DNA from: Lampris incognitus
Lineage: Eukaryota > Chordata > Actinopteri > Lampriformes > Lampridae
Assembly (NCBI RefSeq): GCF_029633865.1
Contig: NC_079215.1
Coordinates: 52,821,985 to 52,885,984, forward strand
DNA: 64,000 bases
Direction of reading: 5' to 3'
Each line of letters opens with the position of its first letter. Position 1 is the stretch's first letter. The position numbers were made by a program, and so were the translations under genes. The notes below the pieces were generated by a model. It was not told where the DNA came from and did no database searches. It saw only the letters and a list, made by a program, of their open reading frames with translations. Positions 26,595 through 37,135 of this stretch are shown here, piece by piece.

Positions 26595-27319
26595 CTGAAA
26601 AAACAACACAAAAGTACTTCTATAGAATATCCACAATTCACAAAAAACCACAAAAAATTACAACATATGCAACTAACAGTGAACCGGCCCAATTACTGCT
26701 GCATACTAATGTGTGCAAACACGTGCATGTACTGTGCACACATAGATGCACACGTCACCCACTCGCATCCACACACTACTCCCAAAGTTCCTAACCCCGT
26801 TATGGGGCCAGTGAGACAACTCTTGAGCCTTACTTGTCTATCACAGCCAGGTGTTCTTCTGGTGTTTATGTAGAGCAAGACTTTATCGTACATGTACGAG
26901 AAACAGCCATGATAGTTTGGAACTAGGTCGGCTATGTTTGAAAGAGGAGCGATGTGCTGCATCTCTGAACGCAGGCATGGGACGCCGCACTGGTCTGCAG
27001 CCAATCCAGCCCTGTTTTTACTTCTCAGCCTCCATCTTTCTGTGCTTTCTCTACTTTTTATTGGAATCTTGGCCCCTATCACAACCAAATATGCATTTAG
27101 CTCCTGAAAGCATTGAAGATATCGGCTACATTTAGAAGGGCAAGGGTGCAACAACTCATTACCTAAAACAAACACCCTTGTTCCAACTTATTCTTACCTA
27201 TCTAATGAACAGCATCTTACATTGACCATAATGTAGATTAGATGACGATGTTGTTTAAAAGCCATGTGTGCTGTCTATATGGCGTGATCTAAGCCTCTCT
27301 GGTGTAGCGGATATAATCC
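26595..27319. other. camk2 intron 1, 3' part
   Basis: Intronic sequence between exon 2 and the inverted-repeat element. A frame at 26693-27175 on the minus strand has no features I recognise. Confidence 0.7.
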
Positions 27320-28702
27320 TGTTGGTGTTGTTCCTACGACATCATAGTTAATGTTGCTCAAGGACCATCATTGCAACGGACCAATCACGTTGTTGTGCGG
27401 TCGTGCCTTTGCGACTCGGGAAAAAGGAGGTTGTGGGGTTAGGTTGTGGGTTACTGTGGGTTAGCTATCTGTTAGGTTAAGGTTAGCTATCGGTTAAGGT
27501 TAGCGTAAGGTAAGTGTTAAGTTAAATTTAGAGTAAGTAAGTTTTAAGTTAAGGTTAGAGTAAGTTAAGTGTTAAGTTAAGGTTAGCTATCGGTTAAGGT
27601 TAGAGTAAGGTAAGTGTTAAGTTAAGGTTAGCTACCAGTTAAGGTTAGTTATCGGTTAAGGTTAAAGTAAGGTACGTGTTAACCTAAGGTTAGAGTAAGG
27701 CAAGTGTTAAGGTTAGCTATCGGTGACAGGTAGAGTAAGGTAAATTAAGGTTAGAGTAAGGCAAGTGTTAAGTTAAGGTTGGCCATCGGTGACGGTTAGA
27801 GTAAGGTAAGTTAATGTTAGAGTAAGTTAAGTGTTAAGTGAAGGTTAGCTATCGGTTAAGGTTGGAGTAAGTTACATGTTAAGTTAAGGTTAGAGTAAGG
27901 TACGTGTTAAGTTAATGTTAGCTGTCGGTTAAGGTTAGAGTAAGGCAAGTGTTAAGTTAAGGTTAGCTGTCGGTTAAGGTTAGAGTAAGTTACGTGTTAA
28001 GTTAAGGTTAGCTATCGGTTAAGGTTAGAGTAAGGCAAGTGTTAAGTTAAGGTTAGCTATCGGTGACGGTTTGAGTAAGGCAAGTGTTAAGTTAAGGTTA
28101 GCTGTCGGTTAAGGTTAGAGTAAGGTAAGTGTTAAGTTAAGGTTAGCTATCGGTTAAGGTTAGAGTAAGTTACGTGTTAAGTTAAGGTTAGCTATCGGTG
28201 ACGGTTTGAGTAAGGCAAGTGTTAAGTTAAGGTTAGCTGTCTGGTAAGGTTAGAGTAAGGTAAGTGTTAAGTTAAGGTTAGCTATCGGGTAAGGTTAAAG
28301 TAAGGTAAGTGTTAAGGTTAGCTATCGGCGACGGTTTGAGTAAGGCAAGTGTTAAGTTAAGGTTAGCTGTCGGGTAAGGTTAGAGTAAGTTACGTGTTAA
28401 GTTAAGAATAGCTATCGGTTAAGGTTAGAGTAAGTTACGTGTTAAGTTAAGGTTAGCTATCGGTGACGGTTTGAGTAAGGCAAGTGTTAAGTTAAGGTTA
28501 GCTATCGGTGACGGTTTGAGTAAGGCAAGTGTTAAGGTTAGGTCGAGGTTATGTTTGGTTAGGTTTGGTATTTTTCCGGGCCGGGCCGGGCCCCCCCCCC
28601 CATGTATCAAAGGCACGACGACATCGCAACAGTGTGATTGGTCCGCTGCAGTGGAGGGCCTGGAGCAACATTAACTATGATGTCGTAGGAACAACACCAA
28701 CA
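27320..28702. mobile_element. Terminal-inverted-repeat element carrying a 45-bp minisatellite
   Basis: Left end 27321-27359 and right end 28663-28701 are perfect 39-bp inverted repeats (starting GTTGGTGTTGTTCCTACGAC). Imperfect inversion continues to 27411 and 28608, giving arms of about 91-94 bp. Between them lies an array of 45-bp units plus a short CCGGGCC/poly-C stretch. No transposase frame. I could not identify a target-site duplication. It sits inside camk2 intron 1. Confidence 0.8.
27430..28560. repeat. 45-bp minisatellite of GTTAAG/GGTTAG words
   Basis: Unit built of GTTAAGTTAAGGTTAGCTAT followed by CGGTTAAGGTTAGAGTAAGG and TAAGT, about 25 copies with variants (GTGACGGTTTGAG, TTACGTGTTAAG). 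The GGTTAG/TTAAGG words resemble telomere-like motifs but the array is not TTAGGG. Confidence 0.95.
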
Positions 28703-29845
28703 CGGCGACATCAGATCGTGGCCCACCCTCCGGGGCCAGAAGTCTGTGGTTAGAGCTTACATCTAGTTTACAGAGGATTTAGTAGAGGACACAATTATAG
28801 CATAATAACAAGTTACATAACAGTCGCTCACGAAAGTGCCCGTACAGCCATATGGAATAACAGTGTTGTTTCGTGTCGCTGACAAGAGCACACCCTCACA
28901 CCGCCATTGCCTTTAATGGGGCCCGCTATGCTACGATGGGTGGAAGTGACGACTATTCAATTTCAAAGCTGGATGCAGTGAAAATGCTTGTGACTTGAAT
29001 GCACTATTGATGGGAACGAGTGTGAAGCAAACGAGCGAGTGATAAACCATCAAGCGCTTGGACAAATCCAAAGGCAGTTCGACTACGACTGCAAACATCG
29101 CCCCCTTTTTTATAATTCATCGCCACTTTCCGTCCTTTAATCTTTCATCCCTCCAAAACGACTTGGCAGGGCTTTAAGAGGCCCCTAAAAGGCTTTAAAT
29201 AACTTTAAAAAAAAACTGATAAATGAAGAGCTATTGAAAGTGAACGCGAACTGGAAGACATAATGAGGAAAACATGCATGAATTGAGAAGGACAACGATA
29301 AACGTGTCACCAAATTTTAATTTCATATCGCAAGATGATTTTTTGTTATCTCATCCATTTAAGGACTTTTCTTAAATCTATTGTGGAAGAAATTATGCTT
29401 TCACTTGCTTTGCAGTTCTGCTCTATAATATCTTCACTTGTTGTACCTGTACTTTTCCATTTATGATTGTCTGGTACATCTTATAGTCTGGTACTTTTCC
29501 ATCTACTATACCCTGCCCTTCTTTCATTTCCTCTGCACTGCAGACCTGTTTTTGCCCGAAATATAAATACTGTTCAGCTTGTTTTCCCCCTCTGGGAGGA
29601 CTACAGATATTCCCCTCCTGTGCATACTTTGTTCTCTTCCCTTGGCCAAGTCATAATAAAGTCCCTCAAAGAAAATCACTCACCGTTTGACACAACTATT
29701 TCATCCCACAATAATAGAGACAATTTTGTCATTCAAATGGCGAACACGCCTAACTCATCACTGGAAGTGGCACTGGGTGGTAGAAACTGCCAACATATGT
29801 ATCGAATAACACAGTATTGCTCAAACTGTCCCCGGATGTATACAC
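28703..29845. other. camk2 intron 1, middle part
   Basis: No recognised exon or mobile element; AT-rich to the right. Confidence 0.6.
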
Positions 29846-29925
29846 ATCCATCCATCCGTTATCCAAACCGCTTATCCTGCTCCCAGGGTCGCGAGGATGC
29901 TGGAGCCTATCCCAGCACTATTGAC
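29846..29925 (-). mobile_element. SINE family C, 3' fragment
   Basis: Plus-strand text ACATCCATCCATCC, TTATCCAAACCGCTTATCCT, AGGATGCTGGAGCCTATCCC is the reversed GATG-tailed end of family C. Confidence 0.8.
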
Positions 29926-30719
29926 AATCTGTCGCTTCGCCCCTGTTTAATTAGAAGTCTATAACACTATCCTCCCCTGCCACACCGCATGGATTAATGA
30001 TGGGAGCCGCACGAGAGCAGCCGTATCCTTCCGGTTTTTAATGGCACGAGTCTGGGAGACAAGCTCGCGGCTCCGTGTCCGCGTCTAAGTGAAAGTCAAA
30101 CGAGGCTGCAGGCGTGCGTGCGCGCACACGCGCGCTGACCATGGGGCGCTAGGCAGACTGCGGGTCGCGCAAACCCCCCCCCCCGCACACACACCCCCCT
30201 CTCAGGGGCTAGGAATCCCCTGCCGGTGCCCGATAATCGACCGCGGCTCGACGGCGAGCAGCGGAATGTGTCATCGCCGACTACAAGGTCCGCTGTCGCA
30301 TTACCTGCCGCGTCGTAGGGGGACAGAACCGGACCGTTTCTCACGCACACGCACACTGTTCATTTTAGCCTCGCAAAAGCGCCCCGTTCTGAACACGTCC
30401 ATCCCGCTACGCAACGCGCACATCTGCATCTGCGGCCGCGGAAAGCGAACGACAAGGCGTTCAGGTCCACCTCTTCCGTGCCCCTAACGCGTAAGCCAGG
30501 GCCTCGGTAAAGACACAACGTGGTATTATTGCAAAGGCCTTATCACAGTACGACAGCATTATCTATCCCACCTGCCCCGTGGACTATGGGACGGACTACG
30601 TGGGCTACAGAAGCGAAACCAGCGCCAGCGTTGATATTCGCGTGCTGAGCCAAAGCAAGCTATTACATAACAGGCTGACATTTCATGCAGGGATGAGATC
30701 CAACGATTAAAAAAAAGAA
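29926..30719. other. CpG-rich part of camk2 intron 1
   Basis: From about 30000 to 30480 the sequence is rich in CG dinucleotides (GCGCGC, CGCGGC, GCGTCG), in contrast to most of the window. It probably belongs to the CpG island around camk2 exon 1. Confidence 0.55.
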
Positions 30720-30740
30720 GTATATATATATATGTGTGTG

Positions 30741-30771
<31 letters not shown>
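30720..30771. repeat. (TA)n/(TG)n microsatellite next to camk2 exon 1 donor
   Basis: Alternating TA and TG tract that in camk2 sense begins about 10 nt after the exon 1 donor. Confidence 0.96.
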
Positions 30772-30781
30772 GCGTGCTTAC

Positions 30782-30843
30782 TTTCCCAGCTCCTCGAACA
30801 GCTGGTATTCGTCGGTAAATCTTGTGCAGATGGTTAACGCCAT
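30782..30843 (-). CDS. camk2: CaM kinase II (camk2), coding exon 1
   Basis: Start codon at 30843-30841 in context CGGGATGG. It encodes MALTICTRFTDEYQLFEELG plus AA, the first two bases of lysine 21, followed by donor GTAAGC. The 62 nt joins in phase to exon 2 at 26594. TRFTDEYQLFEELGKGAF is the N-terminal segment of vertebrate CaMKII and holds the first glycines of the ATP loop. The start is chosen because it gives the family N-terminus with no upstream in-frame extension expected. Delta-like wording is suggestive only. The intervening 4.2 kb intron carries at least three repeats. Confidence 0.95.
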
Positions 30844-31400
30844 CCCGATGGACGCGGGTTGGGAGTCACGTTTAAAAGGTACGCTCACGATATCCACGCA
30901 GTCGTCAACGCCGCCCGGTTAGTCCTGAACCTGAACCCGCGAGCCGAGTCGGAGGGGTTCATGCACGGCTAAAATTGCGTCGGGCAAAAGAAGAAGAAAA
31001 AGAAGAAAAAAAGAAGAAGAAGAAGAAGAAGAAGAAGAAGAAGAAAAAAGAAAAGCTCTGGCGAGATTCTGCGGCAAAGACTCGTCTCTGTGTTATCGCT
31101 TGATGTCTCGGACAACCGGATTTCCGTTATGTTTTGTTTGTTTGTTATTGTTTTTGTTTCGTTGTTTGTTTTTTCTCTCTCTCTTCCCCCCCCTCCGGAG
31201 GCTCTCCGCCGTCTCTTTACGTGCGGTGGCTCGTCACAGCTCGGCAGCGCAGCATTTTTGTGCGCATTTCCACATCTATGGTGCGCCCATCCCACGGTGC
31301 GCCCGTCTCCGGCCGCGCGTCACACGCCGCACTACCGCGCCTGGCCCCGCCCCTCCGCCTGCCCCACTCCTATAGGCTACCACGCTCGGCGTTATAATGC
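30844..31400 (-). promoter_or_regulatory. camk2: Candidate camk2 5' UTR and CpG-rich promoter region
   Basis: Upstream of the camk2 start codon (minus sense). About 31200-31390 is rich in CG and contains the GC-box motif GGCCCCGCCCC (31343-31353), an Sp1-type site. A 68-bp GAA-type tract (30987-31054; TTC on the camk2 strand) lies between it and the start codon. No TATA box in an obvious position, as usual for CpG-island promoters. The transcription start cannot be placed from sequence alone. Confidence 0.5.
30987..31054. repeat. (GAA)n tract
   Basis: Interrupted GAA/AAGAAA triplets; pure polypurine on the plus strand, about 145 bp upstream of the camk2 start codon. Confidence 0.95.
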
Positions 31401-31889
31401 TATATTAAACTAACAATGGAGTAGAATCAAATATGATAGCGTGAGGGAAAGCGGCGAATAAGAGAGGGGGGGAAGTGCTCAGCGTCGTACCTATCTTTAT
31501 CCAGAAAGGTAATCAAACAATTCATAGTAGGTAGCCATAAACTGGGGTCATAATCTATGACAAAAGATGGAGGCCAGCTGATGAGGACTGAGGTCTCTGA
31601 CCCTTGACCTGCTATTAATTCAAATTCGTCGCTACGGGATTGTTGAGGACCTGAAACGTCGGTAAGCAACGACGGTATTTTAAATTAGATCTTGATCCGT
31701 CGCCATGCATTTCATACGTGGGAGAGGTGATTGGTTGTCATTTGCTTGATTAGTTAAGCAAGGCATACAAAACCTGTGAGCGAACACGTGCTACCTAGGG
31801 TAAATACGTGTCCCGTTGAGTGTTGTAATGAGCAATAAGCAGCGCGGACTAGTGGTCTTGGTGCATGCTCGATAATCCGGGTAAGAGAA
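31401..31889. other. Unannotated stretch upstream of camk2
   Basis: A minus-strand open frame at 31427-31669 has no motif I recognise. Confidence 0.4.
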
Positions 31890-31975
31890 TCGGAGAAGGT
31901 TGAATCGGTTCATCTGGGTACAACGTTTACTGACTGTCAATAAACGCTGTATCCAGATTCAACTGATTCGGGACA
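31890..31975. repeat. Imperfect inverted repeat of a dispersed fish repeat
   Basis: Two arms of about 35 bp (AGGTTGAATCGGTTCATCTG ... and its reverse) around a short centre. The same words occur at 34640-34680, 52477-52561 and 56100-56160. Confidence 0.7.
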
Positions 31976-32666
31976 ACCTTCCTTGAGCTCGGACTAGTGC
32001 TCGTGAGGTTTGCTTCCTGATACAACCAGATGGGATACAGTCCGCTTGCTGATTTGCTGAGTGGGCCGCGAGCCATCGCTCAGCCATCCCTTTAGTCTAT
32101 TGCTGCAAAGACCAAATCTCGTCACAGTTTAAATGCGGGTAGGGGGGGTACCGTGGACAGGTATGTTCTCTGCAGGTAGCTGTGAACCTGCTGCGTGTCG
32201 GTGTAGGCGGGCAGAGTTCCAGGAAACTGGAACGCACCGTTGAGCCTTCTTGAGGTCTTTGGAAATCGGTGAGGAAAGGTGCCTACTTAATGACTGCGGT
32301 GAGATGCCAGCATGCACAAAGTCAACCTTGCCGCCTGCCTGGCAGATTGCCCATGAGATTCATATCAGCGTGGCCTGATGTCTTCAGCAGCAACCACTAA
32401 CAGGTTAATTTAATACAGGCCCAGAACTGATTCAATAAAGAAGTCAGTTGTCTGAGATTGTCTTCAGCATGACCTTCACTCCAGAATGTGGCACAAAGAT
32501 TGTCACCTCACATCCTGTGCTGCCACTGGAACACGGTATTAGCAAGATACAGCGGGTCAACACTAAAGCAACAACACTTGGGATTTAAAACCCACTTAAG
32601 ATTTCCAAGTCACCGTTTGCTAGTACTATAATGGCAAGTTAGTTTTGAAAAAAAAAACATCTTAGA
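31976..32666. other. Unannotated stretch
   Basis: No recognised exon, RNA or repeat. Confidence 0.4.
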
Positions 32667-32840
32667 GGGGCCCCGGTGACTCAGCTGGTAGAGGAAGTAC
32701 CACGTAATGCTGGGTCCCTGCCTCAGCGGCCCGGGCCCTTTGCTGCGTGTCACCCCCCCCCCCCCACTCCCCGCCTTTTCTGCCTCTGCAGTCACTGTCA
32801 AATAAAGCGGAAAATGCTGAAAAATAATCCCTAAAAAAAA
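32667..32840 (+). mobile_element. tRNA-derived SINE (second type)
   Basis: Starts GGGGCCCCGGTGACTCAGCT with A-box-like GACTCAGCTGGTAGAGG. The B box region is degraded (CGGCCCGGGCCC), followed by TTTGCTGCGTGTCACCCCCC and ACTGTCAAATAAAG with an A-rich end. This is the wording of a common fish SINE with a TGCATGTCATCCCC body. Confidence 0.75.
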
Positions 32841-34035
32841 GAAACAAACTTATTTCAGCCCCATCGCATCAATGCACACTCAACAAACGTATGCAACATG
32901 AAGTAATTTGAAATTACTGCAATAAACAGAAATATTTTCAAAGATTTAACTGGGATGGTTGCACTTAATGTAGCAAGCTGATCAGAATTGATTCACTGGG
33001 GGCCTTCACGTGGTTGGGAATACAGACATGGACACCTGTTGGTCGCAGATGAAAAGAAGGTGGTAAATGATTTTAAAGAAAAGTTGCAGGATGTAATGTG
33101 ACCATAATACAACTGACGTAGCGCTGCACAACATGACCCGATGTTCAGGTTATTGACTGTGTTCTGTGGAAGGATGATGCGCTGCTCTTTAACGGCGATG
33201 CAAAGTTGCTTAATGATTGTGCGCAGATCGAAAACATCTGCAACTTTACTCACTGGCTGACTTTTCTGGTGAGCTTGCCAAGCAAGCGCTAAGACATGCC
33301 CGCAAATACTGCAGCCGTCTTGTCTAAACCAAAAGTTTAGTCTGTTCTGGTTTACGAACTCAAACGACCCCACATGTGAAGAGACTAGATTTGGCATTCC
33401 CGTACTAGTGTGGTTGCAAAACAGCTGCCTGTTGTTGTACACACTGTATCCATGAATTCACATTACAGGTGGTTTATTGTAGGGTAATGAACATTCGGCT
33501 CCTTGGCAATAGCTCTCTACAGTCTTTGCGATCAACATGATAAGCTTCATCAAGACATCTGTGGCATTGTACAGTGTGACAAATTAACACTTTAGCTTGG
33601 CCTTGTTTAACATTCTGATACAAGACACACCTTTGTGATAATCATATCTTAATCTGCCGCCCTTGTCAAGTCAATAGATATCTTGGCAAAGGAGAAATCC
33701 TAGCCAGCAGTGACGTCAATATATTCATGCATGAAACTTTAAGTAGGCTTTCAGTGCTCAATTTATCGTGGCTGAGAACACACTGGGCTAAAGCTTCACA
33801 TGTTGCTTTTAAGTTTTGGGGGACTGGGTGATGCATCAAAATGAACACCCACACCATGCTAGCTATAAGCATGGGAAGGAGTGGCCATCTTTTTTTATCT
33901 CACTTTAACAGAAGCATGGTAGGGAAAGGCGATGCCGGTGTACAAATCTTGCTGTGTGCGCACACGCACCTTCTTTAGTATTTCCCTCTTTCAGTATCAA
34001 AGACGGTTGAATCTGTTTGTCTGGATACATCGTAT
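32841..34035. other. Unannotated stretch, part repeat-like
   Basis: A 150-codon minus frame at 32993-33442 overlaps sequence that reads like an old dispersed repeat. I cannot name it and do not call a gene. Confidence 0.4.
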
Positions 34036-34400
34036 TGTAGCTAATTCGGGGGGGGGGCAGTCTGGGAGACCGTCGGCACAGCCGGGACGCGAACCTGTGT
34101 CTTCTACTCCGCAAGCGACAACGTTAACCAGTCGACTAAAGGCTCCGACCCGTTAGCCCAGGGCCAACGTGTCTACTTATCCATGCACGTTACACTACCG
34201 CCGCGCTTCAGCGTATCAGCTCCCTCACGCCTCTGGGCGCACGCGCTACCGATGACCTCACGGTCTCACCATCCCACTTCTGACACCAATGCAGCGAATT
34301 TGGGGGGGCAGTCTGGGAGACCGTCGCCACAGCCGGGACGCGAACCTGTGTCTCCCACTCCGCAAGCGACAACGTTAACCAGTCGACTTCGTCCCTTTAG
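34036..34400 (-). mobile_element. Miniature LTR element, copy 1 (LTR-PBS-spacer-LTR, 5' LTR truncated)
   Basis: Minus sense: 5' LTR (about 34400-34290, start missing, ends GCTGCA), one base, then PBS TGGTGTCAGAAGTGGGAT at 34288-34271, a spacer, and a full 3' LTR 34194-34036 starting TGTAACG and ending GCTACA. The 18-base PBS is complementary to the 3' end of tRNA-Leu including CCA (family knowledge). The LTR contains TTTAGTCGACTGGTTAACG and GGTTCGCGTCC, A- and B-box-like. No coding capacity. Confidence 0.72.
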
Positions 34401-34408
34401 TGGCCCTT

Positions 34409-34508
34409 CTACTGGTTAACGTTGTCGCTTGCGGAGTGGGAGACAAGGGTTCGCGTCCCGGCTGTGGCGACGGTCTCCCAGACTGCCCCCCCCCCCGAAT
34501 TCGCTACA
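34409..34508 (+). mobile_element. Inverted LTR of the miniature family
   Basis: Partial LTR in opposite orientation to copy 1, ending CGAATTCGCTACA. With the neighbouring LTR it makes a hairpin with arms of about 83 bp (34301-34383 and 34411-34494) around a 27-base loop. Confidence 0.75.
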
Positions 34509-34510
34509 GT

Positions 34511-34672
34511 ATGCTACGTATCAAAGGAGGTTGAATCGCTACATCTGGATACATCTGGATACAACGTATGCTACGTATCAAAGGAGGTTGAATCGCTACA
34601 TCTGGATACATCTGGATACAACGTATGCTACGTAGCAAAGGAGGTTGAATCAGTTCATCTGGACACAACGTT
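34511..34672 (+). repeat. 57-bp tandem repeat, about 2.8 units
   Basis: Units start at 34511, 34568 and 34625 (ATGCTACGTATCAAAGGAGG ...). Inside each of the first two units ACATCTGGAT is doubled. The multiple-of-three period leaves a frame open with a 19-residue repeat, probably untranslated. Confidence 0.9.
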
Positions 34673-34680
34673 TATTGACA

Positions 34681-34712
34681 GATACGTTTCACCACTAGTG
34701 GTGAAACGTATC
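34681..34712. repeat. Perfect 32-bp palindrome
   Basis: GATACGTTTCACCACT followed immediately by its exact reverse complement. Confidence 0.98.
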
Positions 34713-35309
34713 GGCCCATTTCCACGGGTTACACACCAAAATTGTGTAACTTCTGGAAATAGGTATCACACAGGACACAATCACTACTTTTTCTTTTCTT
34801 TATTTTTTTTTTTTTGGTGTTATCACTCTGAATTGAATTGAGCAATTAAGTTCCGCCTTTATGGTTTAAACAGGAAGATTTAATGAAAAACAAATGCAAA
34901 AAAAAAACTCAAAAACAAATCAAAATACAACCTTCTTTGATTTTCTTACCTAGATTATTGAGCATGCATAAGGACCCTCTCTTTCAGTATTTCTACCTCT
35001 TCATCTCTCTTGCTTGTGTCGTATCAACTGTTAGATGTATGTCGCTTTGGATTAAAGCATCTGCTGAACGAAATTCTAACACTGTAACGTAAGTGCGTGT
35101 CTTCAGGCGAGTCAGACCAAGTCATCAAGTGTGTATTTCTAACAGACCACGTCGATACAGCTGTCAATTGCTTTTCCAGCGAATTTCCTTTGATTAATGC
35201 CATATGTTTACCATGCCTTTTCATTAATATTTTCTCCCGCATACTAGGTCTCGGGGAAATATGTGTCAGACCAAGGAGGGGAGAAAGAAAATCAACACAG
35301 GGCAATTTA
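34713..35309. other. Unannotated stretch 3' of cxcl8
   Basis: AT-rich; no gene recognised. Confidence 0.45.
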
Positions 35310-35315
35310 CATTCA

Positions 35316-35729
35316 TTTCAGTCTCTCGTTTTTATTCATCAGCATTTTCTCAACAAGAAAATTGCCAAACTATAATCTGAAATTTAACAGAGTAACTCAA
35401 AGCAAATAAATTCATCAATAAATATGTAAATAATAATAATAATACTTAATCAAAACTTGTTTTTTTCCAAGCTTGAAACAATAGCCGTTATACAGAGTGG
35501 CAGGAAAAGTAGGAAGAGGATTCACAGTCAGCGATGAAGAAATGGGAGGGGGAAAAAAGCTTTAAATACACACATAATTTATAGGGACTAGCGTAAAATA
35601 ATAATGTCAAAATATTTGACGTAAACACAGATTGAATGATAGTAATCTATCTCAGCTGCCATTTTCATTTTTTGGTCATTCTTCAGACCAAAAAGATCTC
35701 AAAATAATCCATTTGCCTCTATGCATGTA
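35316..35729 (-). promoter_or_regulatory. cxcl8: cxcl8 3' UTR with AU-rich elements and polyA signal
   Basis: After the stop codon the minus-strand sequence is AT-rich and holds several ATTTA pentamers (around 35405-35435 and 35570), typical of rapidly degraded cytokine mRNAs. AATAAA on the minus strand lies at 35336-35331, so the message probably ends near 35315. Confidence 0.65.
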
Positions 35730-36890
35730 TCAGCGTCTTTTCCTGCAGAAAACAGAACAGAGAAAGAGAATGGGAAAGTTAGTTAAAGCATCAGAGGGGG
35801 ATCCAGACCTTTGGGTCATCTGTTGACGGGCAGACTTCCCAGGTCATAAATATTGGCACTTTGTTTCCTTCGTTTAATCTCATATCCAGAGGAATTTACA
35901 ATATCTTAATATGCACGTGGGAGCGCAGACTCTTGCTTAAGGACACGTTATAAAGACCACTGGATGTTGCAGGGATTTCAGCTATAGACCTTCCTGTTAG
36001 AATGACACCTCTCTATAACTTCTAGCCTGCCCGTTGCGGGTGGGCATAGATCTGACCCCAGAGGTGGGGAACCTAACTGCTCGACTATTTCCATGCACAG
36101 GTAAAGAAGATTGAATCTGACTAATTTCTGTAGCTTAGATATTTATGCAGGCCATTCCAGCCTACTTCAATACTGTCATAATCTGGTTGCATAAATGTGA
36201 CCGATCTGTACTTACTGCTTAAGGATCTTCTGAATGACTTTGTTGACCCAGGGAGCTCTAGGATCCAGACAAATCTCTTGGCCTGTATTCTTCAGAGTAG
36301 CACTACAACAGGAGAAGCAGAGATGAAGTTAGAATTTAGATCAAAATCTCATATCCGGAAGAATCCGGTAAGGGCTGGACTATGAACCGGCAATGGAATC
36401 ACCAAATAACTGCAATAACATAATTTTTGCAAAAGACGGAGTCAGTGGTCGCACATGTGAAGGTGTGATAGCTTTTAAAACACAAGACTCACATGATCTC
36501 AGTTTCATCACAGTGGGAGTTTACAGGTATCAGCTCCACCTTCTGGATGTAACGGCCGATGGGTTGGCTCTCTTTCTGGATGCATCGGCAGTGCGGCGTC
36601 ATTCCAAGGCTTCTCCGGACTATCCCTCCTGTTAGGAGAATTGGTCAGTACAATGGTGTATTTTTATATTGACCCCATAACAAAGAGAAAGAAGGAATGG
36701 AGACTGTTTCACAGGGTAGCTGATCAATCAACTAGATATGAATAAGCATGATAAGCATGCATACACTAGCTAACCCATTACTGCTGCATAGACTATAAAT
36801 GATGCACTATAAAGTATAAAGATGAGACGAACCTTCAGTGATGGCAAGGAAGGCCAGGAGCACCACGATGGAAATCACTTTTCCGCTCAT
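35730..36890 (-). CDS. cxcl8: CXC chemokine, CXCL8 (interleukin-8) type, four exons
   Basis: Secreted neutrophil-attracting chemokine acting through CXCR1/2-type receptors. Exons in minus order: 36890-36833 (58 nt), 36628-36493 (136 nt), 36302-36216 (87 nt), 35742-35730 (13 nt). All junctions are GT/AG and phases match, giving 97 residues and a stop. Exon 1 encodes a signal peptide (MSGKVISIVVLLAFLAITE). Mature protein: CXC motif at Cys33-Arg-Cys35, partner cysteines at 59 and 76, and the family segments HCRCIQKESQPIG, VELIPVNSHC, ETEI, TGQEICLDPRAPWV and a C-terminal helix ending KILKQKRR. The four-exon layout with a 136-nt second exon is that of vertebrate CXCL8. The residues before CXC are TPH, not ELR, as is common for fish homologues. 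Upstream AP-1, C/EBP and kappaB-like sites suggest inflammatory induction. It could be one of several fish CXCL8 lineages. Confidence 0.93.
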
Positions 36891-37135
36891 GATCTTTATT
36901 TCTTGGAGAGGATCTGGAGCAAGCAACACTGAACGGCAACTCGGTCTTTCTGATAGCCCTCTGATGAAGACTAAAGTACCACGTTGGTTAGGAGCAAATC
37001 CGAGATGAAGTTTTGCACGCTGTTATATTGATCTTTCACGTGGCTCTCTTTCTTTGCACTTCACCTTTCGCCTTTCTCAGTTTGACTGCGCTCTCTTGCT
37101 GTCTTCAAGGTCTGCTGTTGAGGAAGAGCGCCTCT

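Noticed and set aside
26693..27175. 160-codon minus-strand frame in camk2 intron 1
   Set aside because: Not in phase with the camk2 exons and no family features.
27430..28560. CRISPR array
   Set aside because: Units are continuous 45-bp repeats without unique spacers, in a vertebrate intron; the same applies to the 31-bp array at 5088.
32993..33442. 150-codon minus-strand frame
   Set aside because: Sequence reads like an old dispersed repeat; no domain recognised.
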